A model generated the notes under the pieces. The model had not been told where the DNA came from, ran no database searches, and saw only the letters and a program-made list of their open reading frames with translations. Position numbers and translations under genes: made by a program. Of a DNA stretch of 64,000 bases, positions 30,619-38,146 are shown piece by piece; position 1 is the first letter of the stretch, and every line of letters starts with the position of its first letter. Source of the stretch: an uncultured Alistipes sp. (GTDB lineage: Bacteria > Bacteroidota > Bacteroidia > Bacteroidales > Rikenellaceae). The stretch lies in assembly GCA_900768045.1 (NCBI GenBank), contig CAAGBL010000004.1:21046-85045 (forward strand), given 5' to 3'.

Positions 30619-31221
30619 ATGAGCAACTACGTAAATATTGTTTTCGACCTTGGCGGCGTGGTCTTCGCACGTGACCCCCGAAAATTCGAGCCCGAGTTTA
30701 TAGAGTTTTTCAGCTACATCACACTGCCCCAGATGCCTAAGTTCTGGGAGGAGTACGACCGTGGCGTAGTGAGCTACGAAGATACACTTGCGGCTCTTGC
30801 TCGCTATAACTCGTGCACAAGGGAGCTTGCCGAGAAAAACCTCCGTCGCTCGATACTTACCCAAGAGGCAATACCCGCAACAAAGAGCCTCATCGAGGAG
30901 CTAAAGCAGGCTAACCTAAAGCTTTATGTGCTATCCAATATGTCGTTGGAGTTCATAGAGTTTCTTCGTAAGCAAGAGGTCTATCAGAACTTCGATGGCG
31001 AGGTTGTATCGTGCGAGGAGCATGTGGTTAAGCCCGAGGCTGAAATCTACCGTCGACTCGTCAAGCGCTACGGCCTAAATCCGAGCGAAACACTCTTTAT
31101 AGACGACCGCAAGGCCAACATCGACACAGCAATATCTGAGGGCTGGGGTGGCTACCACTTCAACGCCCACAACCCCGAGGCAAGCTGCGAGGAGCTACGC
31201 CGAATAATTCTCAAGAGATAA
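30619..31221 (+). CDS. HAD-family phosphatase (YihX-like)
   Basis: This 200-aa haloacid-dehalogenase hydrolase has motif I VFDLGGVVF (nucleophile Asp; second acidic residue replaced by Gly, as in YihX), motif II YVLSNMS, motif III with K in EEHVVKPEAEIY and motif IV FIDDRKANI. A helical cap is present (EFFSYITLPQMPKFWEEYDRG, in part). YihX hydrolyses alpha-D-glucose-1-phosphate, and the neighbouring malQ gene 34 bp downstream makes that role attractive, but the substrate is not proven by sequence. The ATG at 30619 precedes motif I by only nine residues, so no later start is possible. Confidence 0.82.
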   Translation: MSNYVNIVFDLGGVVFARDPRKFEPEFIEFFSYITLPQMPKFWEEYDRGVVSYEDTLAALARYNSCTRELAEKNLRRSILTQEAIPATKSLIEELKQANLKLYVLSNMSLEFIEFLRKQEVYQNFDGEVVSCEEHVVKPEAEIYRRLVKRYGLNPSETLFIDDRKANIDTAISEGWGGYHFNAHNPEASCEELRRIILKR

Positions 31222-31255
31222 CCGAACATAATACATAGATATAAACATAGAGTAT

Positions 31256-33709
31256 ATGACACTAAATCTTAGATTAGAGTACAACACCACGTATGGCGAG
31301 GATTTATACGTGGTTGTTGGCGCTGCAAAAGAGAGGGCATATCCAATGACATACGTTGGCAATGCCACATGGAGTGCCACACTACAACTCAGTGCAGCCA
31401 CTGAGCTATGCTACCGCTACGAGGTACGCTATCAGGATACCACTATCCGCAAGGAGTGGACCGAAAAGCGCACCTTGCCACTCGACAAGAAGGTTACAAA
31501 CGTGCGCATTCTCGACCGTTGGGGCGACATGCCTTCTGACCGCTCGTTCCACTCGTCGATGTTTACCGATGGTGTCTTTGCCCGCACCTCACGCAAGAGG
31601 GCTCAGGGTGTTGCCGATGGCTACATCACATTCCTCGTGGATATCGCAGCTATACGCCCACACCAGAGCGTTGTGATGGTGGGCGATGGCAAGGCGCTCG
31701 GCAACTGGGACGTAAAGAAGGGTGTTAAGCTCAGCGACGCTCAGTTCCCAATATGGAACGCACGCATCAAGGCTCCTAAGGGTGCTTTTGCCTATAAGTT
31801 TGTTATCGTAGATAGCGAGTCGGGCAATGTGGCAGCTTGGCAGTCGGGCGAGAACTACTACTTCAACGAGCATGTAGCCGAGGGCGAGGCTCTTGTTATT
31901 GAGGGCTTGCGTCCTCAGTTCGACACTGCTCCATGGCGTGGTGCGGGTGTTGCTATCCCAGTATTCTCACTACGCTCAGAGTCGAGCTTCGGCGTTGGCG
32001 AGTTCAACGATATTCGCCTTATGGTAGATTGGGCTACGGCAACAGGCCAGTCAATAATTCAGATTCTGCCTATCAACGATACCACCATGACCAACACATG
32101 GCAGGACTCCTACCCATACAATGCCAACTCTACATTCGCTCTACACCCTCAGTTCCTCCACCTACCACATGTAGGCAAGCTCAAGGATAAGGCTCAGATG
32201 GAGCGCTTCGAGGCGTTGGGTAAGGAGCTTAACTCGCTTCCAAATGTCGACTACGAGCGAGTAAACAACGCCAAAGCCGAGTACCTACACCTTATCTTCG
32301 ACCAGGAGGGCAAGAAGACGCTTGCATCAAAGGAGTTTAAGGCCTTTATGGCAGCTAACGAGGAGTGGTTGCGCCCATACGCTATCTTCTGCGCCTTGCG
32401 TGATGAGAAGGGCACACCTGACTTTGCGGAGTGGGGCTCAATGGCTAAGTACACCAAGGCCAAGGCTACAAAATATGAGAAGGAGCACGCCGAGGCTGTT
32501 GCCTATAACTACTTCGTGCAGTACCACCTTGCGAAGCAGTTGCGTGAGGTGCGTGACTATGCACATGCTCACGGCGTAGTTCTCAAGGGCGACATTCCAA
32601 TCGGTATCTCTCGCACAAGCGTCGATGCATGGGTATACCCCGAGCTCTTCAACATGGACTCGTCAGCGGGTGCTCCACCAGATGACTTCTCTGTCATGGG
32701 CCAGAACTGGGGCTTCCCAACATACAACTGGGCTAAGATGGCTGAGGACGGCTATCGCTGGTGGAAGGCTCGCTTCGTGAAGATGGCCGAGTACTTCGAT
32801 GCATACCGTATCGACCACATCCTTGGCTTCTTCCGCATCTGGGAGATTCCTCTCGACGCTGTAAATGCACTTCTTGGTCGCTTCAACCCAGCACTCCCTT
32901 ACTCTTACGAGGAGATTGCTTCCTACGGCTTTAACTTCGAGGGCTGGCACGTGGGCGATGTTTCCAAGAGCGATAACGTGCTATTTGTCGAGGATAAGAC
33001 TGAGCGTGGTAAGTTCCACCCTCGTATCTCGGCATACAACACCGACTGCTACCGTTGGCTTAGCGACGAGCAGAAGGAGGCCTACAACCGCCTATATAAC
33101 GACTTCTTCTATCGTCGTCACAACGACTTCTGGAAGTGGGAGGCACTCAAGAAGCTACCACCACTTACCGAGGCTACACGCATGCTCGTATGTGGCGAGG
33201 ACTTGGGTATGATTCCCGACTGCGTGCCATCAGTGATGTCGGGCGAGCAGATTCTCTCGCTCGAGATTCAGCGCATGCCTAAAGACGCAAAGATTGAGTT
33301 TGGCTCAACATACGACTACCCCTACCTCTCAATCTGCACCACAGGTACTCACGATATGAATCCACTACGTGCTTGGTGGGAGGAGGATAGAGGCGTGACA
33401 CAGCGCTTCTACAACCAGGTGCTTGGCGCATGGGGCGAGGCTCCATACTTCTGCGAGCCTTGGATCTCGGAGCAGGTTATCGCTATGCACCTCAAGTCGC
33501 CAGCAATGCTCACGGTTCTTCCGTTGCAGGACTGGATGGCTATGGACGGCGAGTTGCGTCGTGAGAATCCACACGATGAGCGTATCAACGTGCCAGCAAA
33601 CTCACGCCACTACTGGCGCTACCGCATGCACATCACCCTCGAGGAGCTTCTGGGGAGCGATAATCTAAACAAGATGATTCGTCAGAAAATCGCCGAGTCA
33701 GGCCGATAG
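31256..33709 (+). CDS. malQ: 4-alpha-glucanotransferase with CBM20 domains (GH77)
   Basis: The 817-aa GH77 enzyme of alpha-glucan metabolism disproportionates malto-oligosaccharides. Two N-terminal starch-binding CBM20-like beta modules (about residues 1-90 and 120-222, the second with VVMVGDGKALGNWDVKKGVKL) precede the catalytic barrel starting at about residue 228. The likely nucleophile is D520 in AYRIDHILGFF; the acid/base is in LVCGEDLGMIPDC. Two CBM20s plus a barrel insertion is the plan of plant DPE2 and Bacteroidales amylomaltases, which use heteroglycan acceptors. The enzyme has no signal peptide, so it is cytoplasmic. It is co-transcribed with the HAD gene. Confidence 0.92.
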   Translation: MTLNLRLEYNTTYGEDLYVVVGAAKERAYPMTYVGNATWSATLQLSAATELCYRYEVRYQDTTIRKEWTEKRTLPLDKKVTNVRILDRWGDMPSDRSFHSSMFTDGVFARTSRKRAQGVADGYITFLVDIAAIRPHQSVVMVGDGKALGNWDVKKGVKLSDAQFPIWNARIKAPKGAFAYKFVIVDSESGNVAAWQSGENYYFNEHVAEGEALVIEGLRPQFDTAPWRGAGVAIPVFSLRSESSFGVGEFNDIRLMVDWATATGQSIIQILPINDTTMTNTWQDSYPYNANSTFALHPQFLHLPHVGKLKDKAQMERFEALGKELNSLPNVDYERVNNAKAEYLHLIFDQEGKKTLASKEFKAFMAANEEWLRPYAIFCALRDEKGTPDFAEWGSMAKYTKAKATKYEKEHAEAVAYNYFVQYHLAKQLREVRDYAHAHGVVLKGDIPIGISRTSVDAWVYPELFNMDSSAGAPPDDFSVMGQNWGFPTYNWAKMAEDGYRWWKARFVKMAEYFDAYRIDHILGFFRIWEIPLDAVNALLGRFNPALPYSYEEIASYGFNFEGWHVGDVSKSDNVLFVEDKTERGKFHPRISAYNTDCYRWLSDEQKEAYNRLYNDFFYRRHNDFWKWEALKKLPPLTEATRMLVCGEDLGMIPDCVPSVMSGEQILSLEIQRMPKDAKIEFGSTYDYPYLSICTTGTHDMNPLRAWWEEDRGVTQRFYNQVLGAWGEAPYFCEPWISEQVIAMHLKSPAMLTVLPLQDWMAMDGELRRENPHDERINVPANSRHYWRYRMHITLEELLGSDNLNKMIRQKIAESGR

Positions 33710-33718
33710 TTGCCAACA

Positions 33719-33764
33719 ACAAACAAGGGGCTTTCCACTTACGGAGAGCCCCTTGTTGTTTTAG
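33719..33764 (+). terminator. Terminator after malQ
   Basis: AACAAGGGGCTTTCC (left) pairs with GGAGAGCCCCTTGTT (right) with one mismatch and a 6-nt loop, followed by TTTT. Confidence 0.8.
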
Positions 33765-33768
33765 TGAG

Positions 33769-33789
33769 TAATTAGTAATTAGTAATTAG
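33769..33789. repeat. TAATTAG tandem repeat, second site
   Basis: Three perfect TAATTAG 7-mers, identical in unit to those at 30025-30055. Confidence 0.9.
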
Positions 33790-33826
33790 TAATAATTTCT
33801 TCAGTATAAGATAGTTGTTCCTGCTG

Positions 33827-33898
33827 TCTTAATGGTCTTTATTGTCTTAGTGGTCTTAATGGTCTTAGTGGTCTTAGTGGTCTTAGTGGTCTTAATGG
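33827..33898. repeat. Nine-base tandem repeat (TCTTAGTGG / TCTTAATGG)
   Basis: Eight copies of a 9-bp unit (TCTTAATGG, TCTTTATTG, TCTTAGTGG, TCTTAATGG, three TCTTAGTGG, TCTTAATGG), with a decayed ninth. It sits between the 3' ends of malQ and the S1/P1 nuclease gene, with no open frame. Confidence 0.92.
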
Positions 33899-33923
33899 TC
33901 TCTGCTGTCCCTCTATTCCTAAT

Positions 33924-34694
33924 TTAGTAAATCTCCTCAAGCAGAGCAGCTAAGCGTAGTCCACCCTTGAGCAGCTGTTGCTCAACAACTGAAGCATAGT
34001 GCGCCACATAGTCGTACGAGAGGTTAGCACCAGTCGCCGAGTTACGATATACGTCGTCGGCAAGCGTCACACACTCCTCAATCCAATCATTCGGCGTGCC
34101 CTGAACAATAGCTCGGCACTGCTTAGGATTGAGCCTGTCTATCTGCTTCTGCCACTCTGTGTAGCTCCACCTATGCGCTGACTCAACAATCTCGCTATCC
34201 CACACCGAGTGTAGCTTTCGGCTCTTGCCGAAGTAGGTTACCTGAGTAAGGTTGCCTCCTCTGTCGCTCTTATGTCCTGCGTGCATGGGGCAGTGCATAT
34301 CGCCCACCAAGTGAATGAGCATCATAAGCTCCGCACGCTCCTCCTCCCTCCTAAGCTCGCCACTCTTTAGGCGCTCGACAATGGCGTTTACTGCCGTCAC
34401 CACATCGCCCTTAGGCTCTCGCTGCGACTCTGCGTAGCTACCCTCCGATGGCTCAACATTAACATAGTGCCATGTCTTGGTGTAGGCATACTCGGGCGTA
34501 TGGCTGGCGTTATCCAACCAGTTAGCCACATATACCATCGACTCTCCATCAAGCACCGCCTCAATGCGCTTTAACGCTCGCTTCGAGAGGTGGTTTTCGG
34601 CAACTGAGGCAACGACATCGTGACCCTTAGGGCCCCATGCCGAGGCGCTAAGCGTAAACGACGTAGCGATGAGCGCCATGAATACTCTTCTCAT
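33924..34694 (-). CDS. S1/P1-family nuclease
   Basis: This 256-aa secreted zinc nuclease has a signal peptide of 19 residues (MRRVFMALIATSFTLSASA), after which Trp20 of WGPKGH is the mature N-terminus that contributes the first zinc ligand. The other ligands follow the family order: GHDVVA His, WLDNASH, WHYVNVEP and LIHLVGDMHCPMHAGHKSDRGGN, then LHSVWDSEIVE. S1/P1 enzymes hydrolyse single-stranded DNA and RNA and remove 3'-phosphates. It starts 5 bp after the rho stop, on the same strand, so it is probably co-transcribed with rho. Confidence 0.9.
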   Translation of the reverse strand: MRRVFMALIATSFTLSASAWGPKGHDVVASVAENHLSKRALKRIEAVLDGESMVYVANWLDNASHTPEYAYTKTWHYVNVEPSEGSYAESQREPKGDVVTAVNAIVERLKSGELRREEERAELMMLIHLVGDMHCPMHAGHKSDRGGNLTQVTYFGKSRKLHSVWDSEIVESAHRWSYTEWQKQIDRLNPKQCRAIVQGTPNDWIEECVTLADDVYRNSATGANLSYDYVAHYASVVEQQLLKGGLRLAALLEEIY

Positions 34695-34699
34695 AGAGT

Positions 34700-36349
34700 C
34701 TACTGGTTCATTGTTGCGAGGAACTCGTTGTTGTCACGTGTGAGGTTAAACTGCTTCTGGATAAACTCCATAGCCTCTACCGTGGTCATATCCGAGAGGT
34801 GCTTGCGAAGAATCCATGTGCGCTGCATGACGCTCTGAGGCAGTAGCAAGTCCTCACGACGTGTGCCCGAGGCAACAACATCGACAGCAGGGTAGATACG
34901 CTTATTTGCGAGCTTTCTATCGAGCTGAAGCTCCATGTTACCCGTACCCTTGAACTCCTCGAAAATAACCTCGTCCATCTTCGAGCCAGTATCTATGAGG
35001 GCAGTGGCAATGATTGTTAGCGAGCCCTTCTCCTCGGTGTTACGTGCAGCACCAAAGAAACGCTTAGGCTTGTGCAGTGCATTAGCGTCGACACCACCCG
35101 ATAGCACCTTACCCGATGCTGGCTGCACGGAGTTGTAGGCACGTGCCAAGCGAGTGATAGAGTCGAGGAAGATAACCACGTCGTGGCCACTCTCAACCAT
35201 GCGCTTTGCCTTCTCCAACACCATCTCGGCAACCTTCACGTGGCGTGATGCCTGCTCGTCGAATGTCGAGGCAACAACCTCGGCCTTGACGTGGCGTGCC
35301 ATCTCTGTTACCTCCTCAGGGCGCTCGTCGATGAGTAGCACAATCATATATACCTCGGGGTGGTTGTCAGCAATAGCATTGGCTATCGACTGCAATAGCA
35401 TTGTCTTACCCGTCTTTGGCTGTGCCACAATCATAGCACGCTGGCCCTTGCCGATAGGAGCAAAGAGGTCGATAATACGGTTCGACACGCTGTTGTGTCC
35501 GTTGCCCGTGATGTTAAACTTCTCCGATGGGAATAGTGGCGTTAGGTACTCAAACTGCTGACGGTCACGCACATACTCAGGCTTAAGGCCGTTGATGAGC
35601 TCTACGTGCACCAGTGGGAAATACTTCTCGCCAAGCTTTGGTGGGCGTATTGTACCTACCACCGTGTCGCCCGCCTTAAGGCCAAAGAGCTTAATTTGTG
35701 ATGGCGATACGTAGATGTCGTCTGGCGAGTTAAGATAGTTGTAGTCTGCCGAGCGCAAGAAGCCAAAGCCGTCGGGCATAATCTCGAGAACACCCTCGCC
35801 CTCGACTACAGCCGTGAAATCATCTTTGGTAACCTCGTCGCTTACCTCGATGTTTGGCACATGCTCGTCGACCGCAACAAGCTCCTTGCTTGCCTCATGC
35901 TCCGCTGGCTCGACATACTCTACCTCGGGTTGCTTGCTGGCAACAACATCCTCAGTATGCTCAACCCTCGCCTTGGGCTTGCGGCCACGACGCTTAGGCT
36001 GATGCTCAACCCTTGGTGTGCTCTCCGTCACAGCCTCGGCTACGGTGGGAGTCTCCTCCGCAACCTCTCTCTTAGCTTCAGGCTCGGCGTTAGCTGTTGT
36101 CTCTGGGGTATGGTGCGTTGGAGTGCCACTCATCTTGACACCATTCATGCGTGGTCGTCTGCCACGACGTGCTGGCTCAGCCTTAGGCTCTGAGGCCTCG
36201 CTATCTGTTGAAGACTCCGAAGTGGTAACAGCAACTATTTTCTCGATAAGCTCGCTTCGCTTGCGTGTGGTTATGTTGATACCCAAAACGCTTGCAATCT
36301 GACGTAACTCTTGGATAGTTTTACCCTCCAGTGCTGATAAATCTTGCAT
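34700..36349 (-). CDS. rho: Transcription termination factor Rho with long basic disordered insert
   Basis: Rho is the hexameric RNA helicase that terminates transcription. At 549 aa it is longer than E. coli Rho (419). After an N-terminal SAP-like helical start (LEGKTIQELRQIASVLGI) comes a disordered region (about residues 45-185) with two AT-hook-like motifs, ARRGRRPR and KRRGRKPKA, and acidic stretches. The cold-shock-like RNA-binding domain (GEGVLEIMPDGFGFLRS) and RecA-type core (AQPKTGKTMLL, VLLIDERPEEVTEM, SGGVDANAL) then follow. In Bacteroides thetaiotaomicron such an insert has been reported to drive phase separation needed for gut fitness. The promoter is at 36414-36443. Confidence 0.95.
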   Translation of the reverse strand: MQDLSALEGKTIQELRQIASVLGINITTRKRSELIEKIVAVTTSESSTDSEASEPKAEPARRGRRPRMNGVKMSGTPTHHTPETTANAEPEAKREVAEETPTVAEAVTESTPRVEHQPKRRGRKPKARVEHTEDVVASKQPEVEYVEPAEHEASKELVAVDEHVPNIEVSDEVTKDDFTAVVEGEGVLEIMPDGFGFLRSADYNYLNSPDDIYVSPSQIKLFGLKAGDTVVGTIRPPKLGEKYFPLVHVELINGLKPEYVRDRQQFEYLTPLFPSEKFNITGNGHNSVSNRIIDLFAPIGKGQRAMIVAQPKTGKTMLLQSIANAIADNHPEVYMIVLLIDERPEEVTEMARHVKAEVVASTFDEQASRHVKVAEMVLEKAKRMVESGHDVVIFLDSITRLARAYNSVQPASGKVLSGGVDANALHKPKRFFGAARNTEEKGSLTIIATALIDTGSKMDEVIFEEFKGTGNMELQLDRKLANKRIYPAVDVVASGTRREDLLLPQSVMQRTWILRKHLSDMTTVEAMEFIQKQFNLTRDNNEFLATMNQ

Positions 36350-36413
36350 AAAATATAAGTTAGATTAAGATACCCTACGGGGGTGGGGTAACGAGATTTC
36401 GTTGTTAGTGATG

Positions 36414-36443
36414 CAAATATAGTGCAATTATTCTAAACCGCAA
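36414..36443 (-). promoter_or_regulatory. Promoter of rho
   Basis: On the minus strand TTG (36443-36441), a 19-bp spacer and TATATTTG (36421-36414). The ATG is 64 nt downstream, leaving a leader that contains G/C runs (CCCCACCCCC). Confidence 0.8.
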
Positions 36444-36495
36444 TACCCAGAGTGTTATTTTTCGCAGAAATGGTGGTGGTTTAATAAATTATTGC

Positions 36496-36503
36496 TACCT
36501 TTG
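36496..36503 (+). promoter_or_regulatory. -7 box of the pRiA4b-ORF3-like gene
   Basis: TACCTTTG with a TGG rather than TTG at the upstream position, 35 nt before the ATG. Confidence 0.5.
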
Positions 36504-36538
36504 TGATACTACATTTTGTTTGACAAAACATCAAAGCT

Positions 36539-37045
36539 ATGAATATCGTATTTAAGTATCGAATGCTCAGCGACGAGAGCGACCATTTTGTGCGTGACTT
36601 CGAGGTATACCCCGATATGACTCTTAGCCAGTTCTCCGACTTCGTGCTCGAGGCATTGCACTACGAGCCTTGCATGGTATCTATATTCAAGGCAGATGAA
36701 GAGTGGCGACCAATAGAGGAGTTTTCAGAGATAGACCTCGGCGACGATGTGCCAGGAGCTCCACGTGCCATGGACAAGGTGCGCCTAATGGATGTTACGG
36801 GCGACTTCCACGAGCGTATCATCTACACCTTCGACATGCTCAACAACCGCTCATACTACATCGAGCTACTCGACATGCAGCGCCCCAACTCTGACCTTGA
36901 GTATCCACGCCTTGCATTCGAGCATGCACCAACCCCCGACCAGTATGACCCTGAGGCAACGGAGGATTCGGGCTCGATATTCGAGGAGATGATGAGCGAC
37001 TACAACGAGTTTGACGGCGACGACAGCTACGACGATGAGTTCTAA
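36539..37045 (+). CDS. Plasmid pRiA4b ORF-3-like protein
   Basis: The protein is 168 aa. Residues 1-130 form the PRiA4_ORF3 domain: VFKYRMLSDESDHFVRDFEVYPDMTLSQFSDFVLEALHYEP (in parts), then FKADEEWRPIEEFSEI, LMDVTGDFHERIIYTFDMLNNRSYYIEL. The family name comes from an Agrobacterium plasmid and IS1096 passenger genes, but many members are chromosomal and of unknown function. The C-terminal 35 residues are very acidic (ATEDSGSIFEEMMSDYNEFDGDD in part). It overlaps miaA by 11 nt. Upstream is its own promoter, divergent from rho. Confidence 0.85.
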   Translation: MNIVFKYRMLSDESDHFVRDFEVYPDMTLSQFSDFVLEALHYEPCMVSIFKADEEWRPIEEFSEIDLGDDVPGAPRAMDKVRLMDVTGDFHERIIYTFDMLNNRSYYIELLDMQRPNSDLEYPRLAFEHAPTPDQYDPEATEDSGSIFEEMMSDYNEFDGDDSYDDEF

Positions 37046-37952
37046 ACAGCCGACACTCATAGTAATAGTAGGACCTACAGGCTCGGGCAAGACGGCACTC
37101 GCAGTGACTCTTGCCCGCCACTATTCTGCACCCATAATATCCACCGACTCACGCCAATTCTATCGTGGCTTACCCATAGGCACAGCACAGCCCACCGCCG
37201 AGGAGCTATCGCTTGCCGAGCACCACTTTATTGCCGACCGTGATGTCGATGATGATTTTAACTCGGGACGCTACGAGCAGGAGGCACTCTCTCGCCTCGA
37301 CGAATTGTTTAAGTGCCACGACGTGGTGGTTGCCGTGGGTGGCTCAGGACTATATATCCAGGCGCTCTGCGAGGGTATGGACAGCCTCCCCGAAGCTAAT
37401 GAGGAGCTACGCCAAAGCCTAAAACAGCGCCTTGAGTGTGAGGGTATAGAGTCATTATTTGAGGAGCTATGTAGGCTCGATGCCGACTATGCCAAAGTGG
37501 TCGATAGGCACAACCCCGCACGCATCATGCGAGCATTGGAGGTCTGCATAACGAGTGGCAAGCCATACTCCGAGCAGCGCAAAGGCGAGAAGCAAGCACG
37601 ACCATTTAACATCATAAAGATAGGTACTGACCTACCCCGTGATATCCTCTACGAGCGCATAAACCAACGTGTAGACATAATGATTTCGGAGGGCCTTGAG
37701 GCCGAGGCACGTGCCATGCTTACGAAGCGACACCTTAACTCGTTGCAGACGGTGGGCTATCGTGAGATGTTTGACTACTTCGATGGCAACTGCTCATTGG
37801 ACGAGGCGATAGAGCTCATCAAGCGCAACTCACGTCGCTATGCCAAGCGCCAGCTTACGTGGTTTCGCCGTGATGCGGAGATAGCATGGTTCTCGCCCCA
37901 CGACATTGAGCCGATAATATCACATATTGACGCTAAGATTTTGCAGAATTAA
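37035..37952 (+). CDS. miaA: tRNA dimethylallyltransferase
   Basis: MiaA adds a dimethylallyl group to A37 of tRNAs reading U-starting codons. The 305-aa protein has the P-loop VGPTGSGKTALA (about residues 12-23), SADSRQ-like STDSRQFYRGLPIGTAQP, the DVVVAVGGSGLYIQAL strand, RIMRALEV and the TVGYREMFDYFDG and SRRYAKRQLTWFR motifs of the family. The ATG at 37035 (MSSKQPTLIVIVGPTG) is chosen because the P-loop starts ten residues later; the track start eight residues upstream is not favoured. Start and overlap with the upstream gene suggest coupling. The tRNA-Leu(UAA) gene, a predicted MiaA substrate, begins 42 bp after its stop. Confidence 0.94.
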   Translation: MSSKQPTLIVIVGPTGSGKTALAVTLARHYSAPIISTDSRQFYRGLPIGTAQPTAEELSLAEHHFIADRDVDDDFNSGRYEQEALSRLDELFKCHDVVVAVGGSGLYIQALCEGMDSLPEANEELRQSLKQRLECEGIESLFEELCRLDADYAKVVDRHNPARIMRALEVCITSGKPYSEQRKGEKQARPFNIIKIGTDLPRDILYERINQRVDIMISEGLEAEARAMLTKRHLNSLQTVGYREMFDYFDGNCSLDEAIELIKRNSRRYAKRQLTWFRRDAEIAWFSPHDIEPIISHIDAKILQN

Positions 37953-37970
37953 ATAAATTTACTACATTTG
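37939..37970 (+). promoter_or_regulatory. Promoter of tRNA-Leu
   Basis: TTTTG (37939-37943), a 19-bp spacer and TACATTTG (37963-37970). The -33 box lies inside the 3' end of miaA. The mature tRNA 5' end is 24 nt downstream. Confidence 0.85.
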
Positions 37971-37994
37971 CAACGTCTTTATAAAGGCTGTGTT

Positions 37995-38080
37995 GCTCGG
38001 ATGGTGGAATAGGTAGACACGCCGGACTTAAAATCCTGTGGGCAGTAATGCCCGTACCGGTTCGACCCCGGTTCCGAGTA
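37995..38080 (+). tRNA. tRNA-Leu (anticodon UAA)
   Basis: This is an 86-nt class II tRNA. Acceptor GCTCGGA pairs with TCCGAGT (38073-38079) and A38080 is the discriminator. D-arm TGGTGGAATAGGTAGACAC, anticodon loop CTTAAAA with TAA at 38029-38031, a long variable arm (GTGGGCAGTAATGCCCGT) and T-arm ACCGG-TTCGACC-CCGGT are visible. CCA is not encoded (next bases CAC). A36-A37-A38 matches the MiaA recognition triplet. Confidence 0.95.
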
Positions 38081-38086
38081 CACTCA

Positions 38087-38114
38087 AGAGAGGAATGCAA
38101 ATTCCTCTTTTTTT
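38087..38114 (+). terminator. Terminator after tRNA-Leu
   Basis: AGAGGAAT-GCAA-ATTCCTCT stem and tetraloop (38089-38108) followed by a run of Ts. Confidence 0.85.
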
Positions 38115-38146
38115 TATTATCAACAAACTGCTAAACCCGAGCCTCT

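Noticed and set aside
36539..37045. Active insertion sequence because of the pRiA4b/IS1096 name
   Set aside because: There is no transposase, no terminal inverted repeats and the gene is embedded with miaA; the family name reflects history only.
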